Below, one piece after another: positions 21,287 to 33,540 of a stretch of DNA of 64,000 nucleotides. The first letter of the stretch is position 1; every line of letters begins with the position of its first letter. The stretch lies in the NCBI GenBank assembly GCA_905221605.1, contig CAJNDS010000274.1:62001-126000 (forward strand). The letters are read 5' to 3'. Under the pieces are notes generated by a model that worked only from the letters and a program-made list of their open reading frames with translations, did no database searches and was not told where the DNA came from. This stretch comes from Symbiodinium natans (lineage: Eukaryota; Sar; Dinophyceae; Suessiales; Symbiodiniaceae). Position numbers and translations under genes: made by a program.

Positions 21287-22009
21287 CTGCAGTTGAAGAT
21301 GTTCGAGGGAGTCATACCCGGACCTCTAAGGGTAGCTACATGGTCCCTTACTATGGGCCCTTTAAAGGGGCCCATATATATCCTAGATCAGAACCCTTTA
21401 GCGGAGACTAGGGACTATATTGGGGATTTCAAGAAGTTTCAAGAGGGATCCTAGAAGGAACCCTTAATCTTGTTCGCCCTATATAACCCCTATGTATACC
21501 GTATATAGTCACCCTATGTACCTCAGTAGCCCTCAATAACATTTAGGGTTTAGGGCTTAGGGTCAGTGGGTTGAAACCCAATCAAGGACAATACAAGATG
21601 ACAGGGCTTAGTAGCCCAGCAACCATCTTTTAAGAAGGGTAACCTTTTGGGGGGGTAAAGGCAAAACAAGGGCACAAGAGTATCACCTGGCTACCAAGGG
21701 ATGTAGGTCTATTGCTTAAGTGAAAAGAAACAAAACCCACAGCCCTAAGCCGAAGACTCCAAGCATGTAAAACAGAGTTTAGGGTTCAGGGCCACAACCC
21801 TACGCCCTAAACCCTAAACCCTAAAACCCTAAACCCAAAACCCCAGGCTTAGGCTTTCGGGGCAAAGGAGACGTTTAGAGCTTCTGGGGAAGAATTGAGG
21901 CGCTCGGGGCTCGGGGCTTACGGCGTTTACGGGCTCAGAATAGGGATGTTTTCTTTAAGCCCTAAACCCTAAACCCTAAACCCTAAACTCCAAACCCCCC
22001 AAGGCAAAC

Positions 22010-22067
22010 GCTGGTCTCGTCGCCCTTGGGCTTCTTGGCCGGAATGGCCTCCACCTTCAACGGCGCG
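22010..22067 (-). CDS. Exon of unknown protein
   Basis: Acceptor CCGCAG opens APLKVEAIPAKKPKGDET before a GT at 22008-22009. A second frame is also open to a GTTTGGAG donor near 21990, so the 3' end and frame are uncertain. It sits between a CCCTAAA run (left) and a TTTAGGG run (right). Confidence 0.45.
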
Positions 22068-22542
22068 CTGCGGGGTGAGGGTTTAGGGTTTAGGGTTTAG
22101 GGTTTAGGGTTTAGGGTTTAGGGTTTAGTGTTTAGGGTTTAGGCTTTAGGCTTTAGGGTTATGACTAGGATTAGGTTTCGGGGTTTGTTAGGGTTTATAA
22201 GGTTGAGGTTTCGGGGGGTAGGTGTTTCAGGGTTTAGGGGTGCGGGACCGGGATTGGGATCTGGGGTTGAGGGTTTAGGGCTTATAAATATCGGGGTCGG
22301 AATTCTTACTGGTCCCTTGGTAATTATGCCATAAGAACCCCCCAAAACCCTATTCTAATTCTTCAGGCCCCTACATTAGGGTAGTTTAGGGTTCAGGGTT
22401 TAGGTTTTAGGGTAGTTTAGTGTAGTCTAGGGTAGTTTAGGGTTCCCGAAACCCTTGACCCTAAACCCTAAACCCTAACCCTAAACCCAAAACCCTAAAC
22501 CCTGAACCCTAAACCGGGGGTCTAGGGGGGTTCATGACTCGC

Positions 22543-22605
22543 CCTGGCCTCATCGTCGTCGTCATCGTCGACTTGCATCGGCTCGTTCTCGTCGCCCTCA
22601 TCCTC
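22543..22605 (-). CDS. Exon encoding an acidic segment
   Basis: Exactly 21 codons, EDEGDENEPMQV followed by six Asp and EAR, ending at a GC donor (GCGAGT). Acidic linkers like this are common in nuclear proteins; no family was assigned. Confidence 0.5.
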
Positions 22606-22764
22606 CTCTCAAGGTGGGTGGCAGGTTAGGGTTTAGGGTTTAGGCTTTAGGTTTGGGTTTTAGGGTTTAGGGTTTAGGGTTTAGGGCTTAGGGTTTAGGG
22701 TTTAGGGTTTAAGGTTAGGATCTAAAGGCGGGAGCTTAGGGCTTAAGAAGCCGCCCAGGGGCGA

Positions 22765-22812
22765 GATACTCTGACAACGTTTGGCGACTGCGCTTCAGGC
22801 TGAAGGGCTTAG
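22765..22812 (-). CDS. Short exon of unknown protein
   Basis: Two acceptors (TTCAG or CTGAAG) give either RSRQTLSEYLAPG or a frame ending at GTATCTC. The first resembles a PIP-box-like QTLSEYL motif, which is only suggestive. Confidence 0.35.
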
Positions 22813-23686
22813 GGTTTAGGGCTTAGGGGAAGCCATCTTAACCCCGAACCCTAAACCCCAAGCCCTAAACCCTTAACCCTTGACCCTAAATGTTCAACCC
22901 TCCCCCCAAAGAAGAGTCAACGTAAGCAACAAGCAAAAAATGCGAGACTCCCTGAGAGGATGGATCTTGAACTTAGGAACTCTGTTGGAGGGCCTCCAAT
23001 GAGCTGCATTCCTTACTTCTTTGGGTCTGGGGTTTGGGACTAGGGTTTAGGGTAGCCAAGAAGATCCTTTGACTTGAGCCTGAGAGCCTCAACCCTAACA
23101 CCTCTGACCCCTCCCCAAGTACCAATCAATCAGCCAATCAATATACATATATATATATACTCCTATATGCCCCAACATACCCCCACACAAGCCCAGGTGA
23201 ATTCTTCCTCAATCTGCGGTTCAATGGTTGGGTGTTTGGCGTTTAGGTTTTGGGTTTAGCCTTGCAGGGTGTTGGGATACTGTACCAAGGGGTAGTAAGG
23301 GCATATTTGCTTAGGGAGCTCTTCCCTCGCCCTCCCTGCATCCTTGTCACACAAGATCCTGCGATCCCCTTGAGCAACCATACAGTTTGGGGCTTTCGAA
23401 GTTTAGGGACTTCAACGTTTGGGATTTTAGGGTTCGGGCCGTAAACGGTTCATAGCACGACAACGACCCTAAAGAAAGGGCTAGGGTTTAGGGTTTAGGG
23501 TTTAGGATTTAGGGTTTAGGGTTTAGGGTATAGGGTTTCGGGTTTATAGGGTTTAGGGTTTAGGGTTTAAAGTTTAGGGTTTAGGGTTTAGAGTTTAGAG
23601 CTTAGGGTTTAGGTTTTGGGGCTTAGGGTGCCCCTCAAGACACAAGCAAGAACCTACTTTTTTTGATGGTAGGCCACGCTAAGAAC

Positions 23687-23745
23687 CCCATCATCACTGG
23701 GCTGCCATCGGCCTTCTTGCGACCACGCCCGGAAGACGCCTCGCG
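23687..23745 (-). CDS. Exon of unknown protein
   Basis: Acceptor ACGAAG, reading ARGVFRAWSQEGRWQPSDDG to a GTTCTTAGC donor. A basic alternative frame (SSGRGRKKADG) is also open. Confidence 0.4.
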
Positions 23746-24124
23746 CTTCGTTTAGGGTTTAGGGCTTCGGGCATAGGGCTTAGGGTTTGGGGTTGAGGGT
23801 TTAGGGTTTAGGGTTTTAGGGTTGGGGTTTAGGGTTTAGGGCTTAGGGCTCAGGGTTCAGGATAGTCTTGTCATTTTTGGGGGGCTTAGGGACTCTTGAG
23901 GCTGGGGGTTTTTTGCGGCAAAAAAGTACCTACGCCTTTATCACTCTTAAGCAAGGGCTCTTAAAGGGTTTAGGGTTTAGGGTTTAGGGTTTAGGGTTTA
24001 GGGTTTAGGATTTAGGGACCCTAGCATCCCAAGCCCATCAGCCGAGACCCTAAACCCTTCTCAATGAGGCACTGCTGCTCAAAGTCATGAGGTTTAAGGT
24101 TTAGGGGTTTTAGGGTTTAGGATT

Positions 24125-24290
24125 TAGGGCCTTCCAACTTTTGCCCTAAACCCTAAACCCTAAACCCTAAACCCTAAACCCTGAACCCTGAACCCTAAAC
24201 CCTAAACCCTAAACCCTAAACCCTAAACCCTAAACCCTAAACCCTAAACCCTAAACCCTAAACCCTAAACCCTAAACCCTAAACCGAGCC
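24125..24290. repeat. CCCTAAA array
   Basis: About twenty copies of CCCTAAA with rare CCCTGAA variants. It is one of the longest runs in the window and is intronic in the exon-cluster model. Confidence 0.95.
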
Positions 24291-24779
24291 CTACACCCTG
24301 CCACATAAGACCCTAAAAGCCTAAGGCCCTAATGCCAAACGGACCAAGAAACCCTACAGCCCTGAACGTTTCAATGTAAGACCATAAAGAACCTACGGCC
24401 CTAAACTCAAGAGGCTCTGAAACCCTAAAGCCCCAAATCCTACACTCTGCAACCCAGGACCCCAAGCCCTACAACCGGTACTGCAACCCGCCCTATACTC
24501 TAAGGGAAGTTACATGGTCCCTTAGCATGATGCTTCAAAAGGGGACCCCTTATGTACCCTATACAACCCAAGGGCCCATGCGTCAGAGCCCAAAAGGAGG
24601 TATGGGGCCATTTCCAGGGCCCTTTAACGACCCTTAGAAGTGTGAGGAAGACCAGCCCCAACCCTAAGCCCTGAAACCCTGAAACCCTAAACCCTAAAAC
24701 ACTAAACTTGAAGCCCCTAACCCCAAAACCCTGAAACCATAAAACCCCTAAACCCTAACCCCGAAACCCCGAAACCCAC

Positions 24780-24840
24780 TATTTGGTGGGCCTTGGCCTT
24801 GGGTCGCGCGCGCTTTCCCGACCTCCGTGCAGGTTTTTGG
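24780..24840 (-). CDS. Exon encoding a basic segment
   Basis: Acceptor TGTGCAG, then QKPARRSGKRARPKAKAHQI to a GTGGGTTT donor. The Arg/Lys-rich run looks like a nuclear-localisation stretch. Confidence 0.5.
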
Positions 24841-25167
24841 CTGCACAGGGTCCAGAATTTGCGCCAGGGTCTAGGTGTTAGGGCTTTAGGAGTTTAGGGG
24901 CTTAGGGTTTGGGGTTTTAGGGGTTTAGGGGTTTACGGGTTTGGGGGTATGTTGGGTTTTTCTCAGCGTTCTTTTTTTGGGCTCGGGTGCAGGGCTTAGG
25001 TGCTTGAGGAAGCTCCTGGCACCCTGAAGGCTCCATGGCTTCGGAGATGACGGGGTTTGGGGTTTAGTTTAGGGTCTAGGGTTTAGGGTTTAGGGTTTAG
25101 GGTTTAGAGTTTAGGGTTTCGGGTTTAGGGTTTACGGTTTACGGCTTAGGGTTTGCGGTTTATGGCG

Positions 25168-25258
25168 TTACTCTTCCTCGACTGCCTGCCGGTCACCAGC
25201 CCAAGCATGACATGGTCCACATTGCAGTGATTCAGCCTGCTTCTGCACGCAGAGGAAG
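25168..25258 (-). CDS. Exon with a strong acceptor
   Basis: A branch-like CTAAT and pyrimidine tract precede TGCAG at 25259-25263. Two frames are open, RLNHCNVDHVMLGLVTGRQS to a GTAACG donor and QAESLQCGPCHAWAGDRQ to a TAA, so the frame is unsettled. Confidence 0.4.
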
Positions 25259-25350
25259 ATTAGAAACCAAAAGCGTTGTTGGACTGTGATCCTTTGGTGG
25301 TGGGTCCATCCCTCCGGGCTGTTTAGGGTTTAGGGTTTAGGGCTATGATC

Positions 25351-25426
25351 CGGCTTCCATTCGGAAGCGGGATAAGCTTCTTGCGTCTCCTGCTGCATCT
25401 GGATCCAGCGCATCCCGCGCCGTCAT
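25351..25426 (-). CDS. Probable first exon of the 21-25.4 kb gene
   Basis: An ATG at 25424-25426 opens MTARDALDPDAAGDARSLSR and runs to a GA donor (GATCATAG) at 25350. A CATA microsatellite lies just upstream, so this may be the 5' end of the gene. Confidence 0.45.
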
Positions 25427-25555
25427 CGGCTTGGTTCGAGTACGGACCCTACGTTCTTACGTGCCTATACGACAGATTCCTTACATATCTATGTCATACA
25501 TCTCATATATACTCGTGATGTGCCAACTACATACCCTTTGAAAACCGTGATAAAC

Positions 25556-25700
25556 AACATACATACATACATACATACATACATACATACATACATACAT
25601 ACATACATACATACATACATACATACATACATACATACATACATACATACATACCTACGTACATACATACATACATACATACATACATACATACATACAC
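25556..25700. repeat. CATA microsatellite
   Basis: About 35 tandem CATA units with one interruption (CTACGTA). It probably lies in the space upstream of the exon 25351-25426. Confidence 0.95.
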
Positions 25701-26259
25701 AACTTACTGTCTTCGATACCTCAATATACCCTACGCATACCATACCAAGAAAATCTCAAGGGGGGGGGTTCTTTAGTTAGCCTTTAAGCAGTATAGGCGG
25801 ATGCCCTCAGAGTTTTGGGTCCTCGGGATGTTGCTGGACTGGGGGCTTTCGAGTTTTCAATTTTCGGGGTTCAGGGGGGCCACGGGATTCGGGAGTAGAA
25901 TCAAGGGTGCAGGGTTCAGGGTTTAACGTTTAGGGTTTAGGGGGGGAGGTGGGTCGTGGGGCCTAGGTCAGGTCCCCACAACGTGGAATCCTAAGACCCA
26001 AAACCCCAAACCCCAAAACCCATCTTAGGGGCACATTAGAAGTACCGACCCTGATCTTTAGGGCTTTAGGGCACCCAGGGTACCCAAAAAACCACCAGAA
26101 CTGAGAGTGCCCCCGTCCTCGCCCCCCCCCCCCCCCCCCAAAAAAAAAAAAGGAAAAGATAGCAAAACAACATAAATGACAATGGCACTAGAAACAATAA
26201 TCGTAATAAGCAACCTTCAAATAGCATGATATGTTTAGGGTTTCGGTTTTAGGGGTTTA

Positions 26260-26322
26260 GGGTTTGTCGCCAGCTCGCTTGATTCGTGTGCTTACGGTCG
26301 ATCTGCGACAAGAGCTTAACAA
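26260..26322 (+). CDS. Possible plus-strand exon
   Basis: CCAG opens RLIRVLTVDLRQELNKKPV, ending exactly at GTAAGG, the best donor consensus on the plus strand in this part. A minus alternative (VKLLSQIDRKHTNQASW) also exists. Confidence 0.35.
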
Positions 26323-26398
26323 GAAGCCAGTAGTAAGGTTTTGGAGTTCAGGGTTTAGGGGTTTCGGGTTTCAGTTGGGGTTTAAGCGCATTGGGTTG

Positions 26399-26490
26399 GC
26401 CTAAACCCCCTAAACCCCCTAAACCCCCTAAACCCCCTAAACCCCCTAAACCCCCTAGACCCCCTAAACCCCCTAAACCCCCTAAACCTG
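26399..26490. repeat. CCCCCTAAA nonamer array
   Basis: About ten copies of CCCCCTAAA, another length variant of the telomere-like unit. It abuts the terminal exon 26509-26585. Confidence 0.95.
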
Positions 26491-26508
26491 AGGGTATCAG
26501 GGCGATCG

Positions 26509-29500
26509 TCACTGTGGCCGATCAAGAAAGGGCGCCTCAGCCGCCCCTCCTGATTCTTCGCCTCCTCCTTGCCAGGGCGGACACTCTAAAAGGTAGCTTC
26601 ATGGGCGCTTAATGTGGCTCGTCCCTTAACTTCCTCTAATTTATGGAGTTCTGATGTAGTTGGCCCCTGAAATTTGAATAGGGTATATAAGGGGTGTAAG
26701 GGGCACGCGTTTGAGGGCCCATACTCTGGGACCACGCATCCCACTGAACCCTATGACCCCTAAAGCCCGCAAGGGCTGGGGGTTTACGAATTCTGAGTTG
26801 TGCTTGAAACCCTTTGAAAAGTTTGTTTTTTTTTTTTCACAGGTTCTTTTCTAAGGAAAGCAGGGAACATAGAAGTTATCCCAGAGCACAACCCAGGATA
26901 AGGTTTGATCCCCAGATAGCCACTTGAAGGGTTTCGGGTTGAGGGCTGGGGGACCCCTAAGCTGAGATGCGAGGGGCGAAGACAAGATTTGAAGGGCTTC
27001 TCAGCCTAACATGGAACTCAATATACCTGGGTCTTCTAAACCGCGCTTGCCCCCCTTCCCTTACCATCAGGCTACTGTGCCTAAACCCGGAACCTAGAGG
27101 TTATATGGTGCGTTTTCGAATATATTTGGTTACACAAGGATTATCGTACATTTGGGCGTATACTCGTGTTGGGACATACCCATATAGCAAGCTTCTGAAC
27201 AGAATGGGTCTCCAGTAGCGTATATTCATTCAAGGGTCTATGAGAACCCTACGTCCTCAAACCCTCAACCCTGAATCCTGAACCCGAAAGACCGAAACCC
27301 GAACCAACATCCTACCTCTGGCCCGATGCTTCCTCAGCCTCTTTGTGGCACTAAAATAAGGTCCGTTTTGGGGGGCCTTTTCAAAGGAGCCGTACTTATA
27401 GGGAGCCCCACAAAAGGAACCGAATTTAGACAAGTACCCATGAGATGAATCACCTAGTAGGGAACTCGGGAATTAGGTCACTTAGATCTTACGGATTAGG
27501 AGCTTAAAGGGGATTCGGGGGTTCAGGGTTTGAGGACAAGATCCAAGCCACGCCATCAACCCTAACGCCAACACCCGAAATGCCCCTGGCCCTATATGCT
27601 TGCAAGCCCAGTCACCATAGTATACTAAGGGCACCCTTTTTGGGGGGGTTGGTTCCTTTATAAGGGAGCCTGGACCCAAAAAAAGGGGCAAAAGGGTACC
27701 ACTGGGCGACTGCGGGAGTAAACCCAAAACCCAAAACCCCTAAAATCAACCCTAAACCCTAAAACCCTAAACCCCAAAAAAAGGGGGAATAAGTCCCAGG
27801 TCCAAGTAAATACGCCGATGGGGGGTCCTCCTCAGCATCCATGCGGTCAAGCTCGACCACAATGGCATCCAAGTCACGCTCCCACAGGGCCTCGCAGGTC
27901 AACAGTGCCAGTCCCCAGTTACCCCAGTTAGGTTTAGGGTTTAGGGTTTAGGGTCTGGGGCTTAGAGTTTAGGGTTTAGGGCTTGGGGTTGAGGGATCAG
28001 GGTTTGGGGGTACGCGTTTTGCTGTTGGGTTTGGCGCGTTGGGGTTTAAGGAGCTTGTTCAGACGGGGGCGGGAGTGATCCTACATTATGGGCCTTCTTT
28101 CTTGGGGAATTACTAGATACTATCATTCTCTTCGTTCATTTATGCCACGAAGGCATCCACCCCCCCCCAAGGCTCTTATATGAGCAGCGGTCAACATTAC
28201 TTGTCAAGCTGAAGGACATGGAAGTTTGGATTATCGTTTTCTGCGTGGCCCATATCGTTCTGCCCATGTCGTTCCGCAAGTTAAAACGCTCTTCCGTTGA
28301 TTGCATACTACAGCTGCACAGGCATATATGAATCATCATGTTGGGGTTATCGTTTTCGGCGCGTCCCATATCGTTCTGCAGATCAACAGCCACCAAACCT
28401 TAAACTGATGTCCGTCCCTTACTAAAGCTAATCAACGCTAATTTTGACAGTCGCTCATATCCCCAAAACAACACTGAACTGCACACGCCCAAGAGCCCCT
28501 GCTAAATGCCTGGAAATGCCTAAGCTCCCTAAACCCTAAACCCACTAAAATGGCACCCGCAAAACCCTGATCCTAAACCCGAGGACAAACCCCAAACCTC
28601 AAACCCCAAACCCTAAACCCCAAAGCCCAAAAAAAAAAACCAAGCCCCAAACCCCAATCTCCAAACCCTAAACCCTAAGCCCTAAACCCTAAACCCCAAA
28701 CCCTAAACCCACCGGAGGGCACCTCAGGAGTGGTATTCTGCAGGTCCGTCAGCTCCTGGGTCTTCTCCTTCGCCTGGCGCCTGCGCGGAATCTTGGACCA
28801 AGTCTTGGGGCTGTTAGGGTTTATGGTTTAGGGTTTAGGGTTTAGGGTTTAGGGCTTGCAGAAGAAGGTTTTCAGCTTGGGGCTTTCTGAGGGGTTTCAG
28901 CTTTAGGGCTTTGGTTCCCTGCAGCTTGGGGCTTTCTGAGGATTTGGGGTGGGCATCCAGAGGGTTTAGGGGGCTTTAAGGTGTCGGGTTTAGGGTCCAG
29001 GGTTTAAGGTTTAGGGTTTAAGGTTTAGGGTTTGGGGTTAGGGTTTAGGTTTTAGGGTAGGAACTAGGATTCCAGGCCCCAAAGCCCGAAACTAACCCCT
29101 GCAAAGGAATGATAAGATCCATCAGTTGAACGCTGAACCATCTAAACCCCAAACCCTAAACCCCACAGCGCCCCTCAATTCGAAACACCCCACTTTAGGG
29201 GTATGAGGACTCCGGGATTTCAGGGCTTTCGTGATTTCAGGGTTAAAAGCACTCGTGCTGGCTTTTTCGCCCAAGAAGGGCTTCGGACCCTAAATCCTGA
29301 ACCCGAAACCCCTAAACCCCTAAACCCCAAACCCCCCAAACCTACCTCCCTAAACTCCTTACACCCCTAAACCTCTTTATCCCTCAACTCCATACACCCT
29401 GATTGGAAGCCCTTTTGACTTGGTAAGTAGGGTTAGTAAGGCGAGTTCTGGGGAATATCGAAGGGTTTCCAGGGGACACTACGTAGACTTACTAAGTCAA

Positions 29501-32500
29501 AAGAGCTTCCAAGTAGGTTCCCATATAAAGTTACCTATACTTCCCAAGACCTACATAAACTGACCTTAAGGGGGTCTAGTAACCTAATTCTCGGGTCCCT
29601 GGAAGTATAGGGTTATAAAGCAACCAACAGCAAGAAGGCGTGCCCTCGCTATTGTGTGGGTACTGGGCGCTACCACAGCCCTATGTGGTTCTCCGTTTGC
29701 TTACTATTTTGGGGGTTATATGTACCCGATACTTCGGGGGCGATCGCTTGCTAATTTATGGGATTTGGGAGTCACAGGTACCCCCTTTACTTCCTAAACC
29801 CTAAACCCCCCAGGACCAAAAAACCCTAAAACCTGAACTCCCTAAACCCTAAACCCTAAACCCCAAACCCGAAACCCGAAACCCTAAACCCGAAACCCTA
29901 AACCCTAAACCCTAAACCCTAAACCCTCCGATGCCTCAGGTCTTCCACGCGCTCGAAGGTCAGCGACCAGAGTGGCATCCCAAGCCTGGACGCCATCGTT
30001 TAGGGTTTAGGGTTTAGGGCTAGGGTTTAGGGTTTAGGGGTTAGGGTTTAGGGTTTAGGGTGTGAATGGGAGGAAACCCATCCGTTTGTGACCTTGATTG
30101 CAAGACTGGCAGCCCTTAGGGCCAGTGCGTCACATGGGTAGAGGCAGCCTTGTTATGTGGCTGCGCTCGCCTGTGTGGGTGGGCAAAGTGTCCAGGTCTA
30201 AGGTTTCCAGAGGTTATGAGCGCCAAATTCACGGACCCTGCGTGACTTCTTGGAGGAGCTGCTTGCTATGGTGAAGCTGGGAGGTGACTCGGAAGGATGC
30301 CGGCTGCATTGCTGATAGTGGAGCGTGCAGGGCTTTGCGATGGACTTGGTGATGGATCAAGTTCGGTGACATTCCGCCTCGGAAAAAGAAGGTCAAGGGT
30401 GAGCCGTTCGCGGGCCGGCCTTTGCCTCAATGGGTTGGGGGCCAGGAGCAGTTCATCGGCAAGGAGCGCAAGAAAGATTGGAGCAACCTTGTGCTGGGAC
30501 CAGGGGAGTCCCAGCAGTTGCAAAACTGGCGCGCGCCTAACTAGAGGGGCCAGGTGGCTCACACCCCTCGGCCGTCAGTGTTGTTTGGAGTGGAGTCTTG
30601 CAAGTCAAGGCCAAGGGGAGTGTGAATGGGAGGAAACCCATCCGTTTGTGACCTTGATTGCAAGACTGGCAGCCCTTAGGGCCAGTGCGTCACATGGGTA
30701 GAGGCAGCCTTGTTATGTGGCTGCGCTCGCCTGTGTGGGTGGGCAAAGTGTCCAGGTCTAAGGTTTCCAGATAGGGTTTAGGGGTTAGGGTTTTAGGGTT
30801 TAGGGTTTAGAGTTTAGGGTTTAGGGTTTTGGGTTTAGGATTTAGGCTTAGTTTAGGGTTTCTGGAGTTTAGGGTTTAGGGTTCAGGGAGTTCATGGATT
30901 AAGGGGTTTCAGGGTTTAGGGTCGTTGAGGGTTTAGGTTGTCTTTGAACCCTTTTCAGCAGGCGTGACGGTAAGCCGTCTTCCAGGTAAGTGAAACTACT
31001 TCAGTTTAGGGTTTAGGGAGTTTAAGGTTTAGGGAGAACGGGAGTTTGGGGCTTAGGGTTTAGGGTTTGAGGGGTGTCGGGTTGAGGGGTCTAAGGGCTA
31101 GGGTGCTGAGAGTCTAGGGTTTGTGCGTTCAGCACCTCCACGCCCCATCTTAAAAGGGCTGCTCCCAAACCCCCGCGGTCCCCTAAACCCGAAGCCCCAA
31201 AATTCCAGAACCCCTAAGCCACCCCATCACCCTAAACCCTAACCCCTAAACCCCTCAACCCCTACACTCTAAACTCGAAACTCTAAACCCTAAACCCTTA
31301 AACCCTAAACCCTAAACCCCTGAGCCCAGACCCCGAAAGCCCCAAACCGAGGCAGGGGCAAGTAGTCGAATCCGGACTTGGGCTCCTTGGCCTGGGCAGC
31401 TTCGGGTTTTGGGGGTTCAGGGGTTTAGGGTTTAGGGCTAGGGTTTAGGGTTTAGGGCTAGGGTTTAGGGTTTCGGGTTTGGGGTTTAGGGTTTCGGGTT
31501 TACTGGCTTTAGGGTTTGGGCTTGCTGCTGATGGGCCTGGATAGGGCTCAGGGTTTCAGATGCCCAAAACACCCTTGTTCCATACGTATTGAAAATTAGT
31601 CGCTTAGAACGCGACTTAGGGATTTAGGGGTTCAGGGTTTCAGGTTTAGGGAGAGGCTGGGTCTACTAGAGGGTTTCGGGTAGAGGGTTTTGGGTTGAGG
31701 CATTCCTCCTACAGGCGCCCCCTTCATGAAACGAAATTCGCGATGAGAAGCATGCGAAATACATGTGATAGATTCTACGAAACCTACGATGGCCCTTGAA
31801 ACCCTCGAAACCTAGGATTGCCCCTAAAACCCTTGAAACTGATCCTCTTAAACCCAATAAAGGGAAAATGTAAGATATCCCAAAGGCCTGCCGAGAAGGT
31901 CCCCTCAAAAAGGAACTACAATTGAGGGTCTGAAGCCCTAAACCCTAAACCCTAAACCCTAAGCCCTCAACCCTCAACCCTCAACCCTAAACCCAAAACC
32001 TAAACCCTAAACCCTAAATACGGTGCATGGGTGGTAGCTTTCCAGGGCTGCGGGATGCGCGGCCTCCTTGCCCACCGCTGGCTTGGAGTCGTCCTCCTGC
32101 CGAAAAACCGCCGCTTTCACAAAAGCAGGTCTCCCTAAACCCTAAACCCTAAACCCTAAACCCTAGACCCTAAACCCTAGAGACCCTCAACCCTAAACTG
32201 AGACGGAACTCGGCCCGACCCGAATCTACACGGGGCAGTCTGCCAATCTCCTGCAAGTAGAGCACCCCTCTGAAGCTACTGTTTGCTCAAGAACCTTCAA
32301 AAAACATGAAATAGCGATCCCTATTGTGCCCTTATAAGGAACAGTGTGTTTTGTTTTTTGGGGGGGTTCTTAAGCAAATAGTAGTAATAAGGGCCCTAAA
32401 AAGCTTGCACCCTAACCCCAAAACCTGAACCCTGGAAAGCCCCATAAAGGCAGTGAATACGGCCCTAAACCCTGGACCCGAAACCCTGAACCCCTAAACC

Positions 32501-32759
32501 CGAAACCCCAAACCCTAGCCCTAAATCCTAGCCCTAAACTCTAAACGCTAAACCCTGACCCCTAAACCTTAAAACTAAACCCTAAACCCTAAACCCTAAA
32601 CCCTAAACCCTAAACCCTAAACCCTAAACCCTAAACCCTAAACCCTAAACCCTAGCCCTAAACCCTAAACCCTAAACCCTAAACCCTAAACCCTAGCCCC
32701 CCCGTATATGAAGGATCTCCTCCTCACTGCGGGTTTTGCCCATAATCTCGGTGAGCGGC
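26509..32759 (-). CDS. Unknown protein, eight linked minus-strand exons ending in a stop (5' partial)
   Basis: Exons in transcript order: 32698-32759, 32022-32113, 31348-31391, 29925-29985, 28723-28803, 27814-27890, 27316-27350, 26509-26585 (TGA at 26509-26511). Every junction phase agrees. Donors include GTATTTAGGG (32021), GTTTGGGG (31347) and GTTTAGGG (29924). Pieces read PLTEIMGKTRSEEEILHIRG, FRQEDDSKPAVGKEAAHP, AKEPKSGFDYLPLPR, RRRQAKEKTQELTDLQ, LWERDLDAIVVELDRMDAE and a basic ATKRLRKHRAR. No family was recognised. The intron between 29985 and 31348 contains the TRIM-like element. Several exons have a second open frame, so the phase agreement is the main support. Confidence 0.5.
28230..28380. 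repeat. Imperfect 32-bp direct repeat
   Basis: TTATCGTTTTCTGCGTGGCC and the near copy TTATCGTTTTCGGCGCGTCC, both followed by CATATCGTTCTGC, lie about 110 bases apart. They make a repetitive minus open frame at 28136-28396 that shows no known family. Confidence 0.6.
30061..30771. mobile_element. TRIM-like element with identical direct terminal repeats
   Basis: 30061-30210 and 30621-30770 are identical over 150 bases. The repeats begin TGTGAATGGG and end GGTTTCCAGA. A purine run (AAGGGGAG) lies directly before the right copy, as a polypurine tract would. The left copy is preceded and the right copy followed by TAGGG, a possible 5-bp target duplication, though the TTTAGGG context makes that weak. 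The internal 409 bases hold no reverse transcriptase. The size and layout fit a terminal-repeat retrotransposon in miniature. Identical repeats suggest recent insertion. A tandem duplication is the alternative. Confidence 0.65.
32572..32698. repeat. CCCTAAA array
   Basis: About eighteen copies, with two CCCTAGC variants, directly beside the exon 32698-32759. The exon's GC donor lies inside the last variant unit. Confidence 0.95.
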
Positions 32760-33396
32760 CTGGACCAGGCTTAGGATTTGAGGGTTTCAAGGTCTTAGTA
32801 GGGTACTAGGGTTTAAGGTTTAGGATTTGAGGGTTTCAAGGTCTTAGGGTCTCAGCAGTGTAATAGGGTTTAGGGATTTAGGGTTTATTGGGTTTAGGGT
32901 TTAGGGCTTAGGATCTTAGGGTCTCAAGGTCTTAGGGTCTTAGTAGGGTAATAAAGCTTACGGCTGAGGTTTAGGATCTTAGGGTTTAAAGGTCTTAGAG
33001 TCTTAGCAAGGGCACAGGGCTAGGGTTTAGGGTTTAGGATGTAGGGAGGGTTAAAGGTCTCAGGGTCCAAGGCTGTAGGGTCTTAGCGTTTAGGCATTAG
33101 GGGTTTTCGGGTTTAGTGTTCAGCGTCTTAGGGTCGTAGGGTTTCGGGGTCTTTGGGTCTGAGGGATTCAGGGCTTTCAGGGTTTTAGGATTGAGAGGTT
33201 TCCAGATTTCGGGTTTAGGGCTTTAGGTTCAGGGTCTTGAGGTTTATGGATTTAGGGTTTAAACGGTTCACCCTGGGTCCAGGGTTTAGGGTTTCCATGT
33301 TCAAGGTCGGTCGTTCCAAGTGCATGGAGGTGGGAATTGAGAGTGTTTAGAGGGCCTAGACCCTAAACCTTAAGCCTAAACCCCCCTAACAAGCAA

Positions 33397-33435
33397 TAAC
33401 TTTGATGGTGGCCTGTGCTTCCATTGCCAGGCTCC
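33397..33435 (-). CDS. Possible short exon
   Basis: AG acceptors near 33436 open LAMEAQATIK to a GTTATT donor. It is separated from exon 33541-33589 by about 105 bases that resemble a degraded GGTACC-family element (GGTTCCCTTAGACAG, AAAAGTACCC). Confidence 0.3.
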
Positions 33436-33540
33436 CCAGATTCCCAGAAAAAAAAAACTGCTTGGGTTGGGTACTTTTATGAGGCTTTTTGCGGCTGGTT
33501 TCTGTCTAAGGGAACCTTGACCAAAAGGGCAACAAGGTTC

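Noticed and set aside
25428-25446. tRNA B-box-like GGTTCGAGT
   Set aside because: No A-box, cloverleaf or acceptor stem could be drawn around it.
25556-25700. CRISPR-like array
   Set aside because: Units are 4 bases with no spacers; it is a plain microsatellite. Other regular repeats here also lack unique spacers.
25489-25780. Met-Tyr-Val-Cys and His-Thr-Tyr-Ile repeat frames
   Set aside because: Products of the CATA microsatellite.
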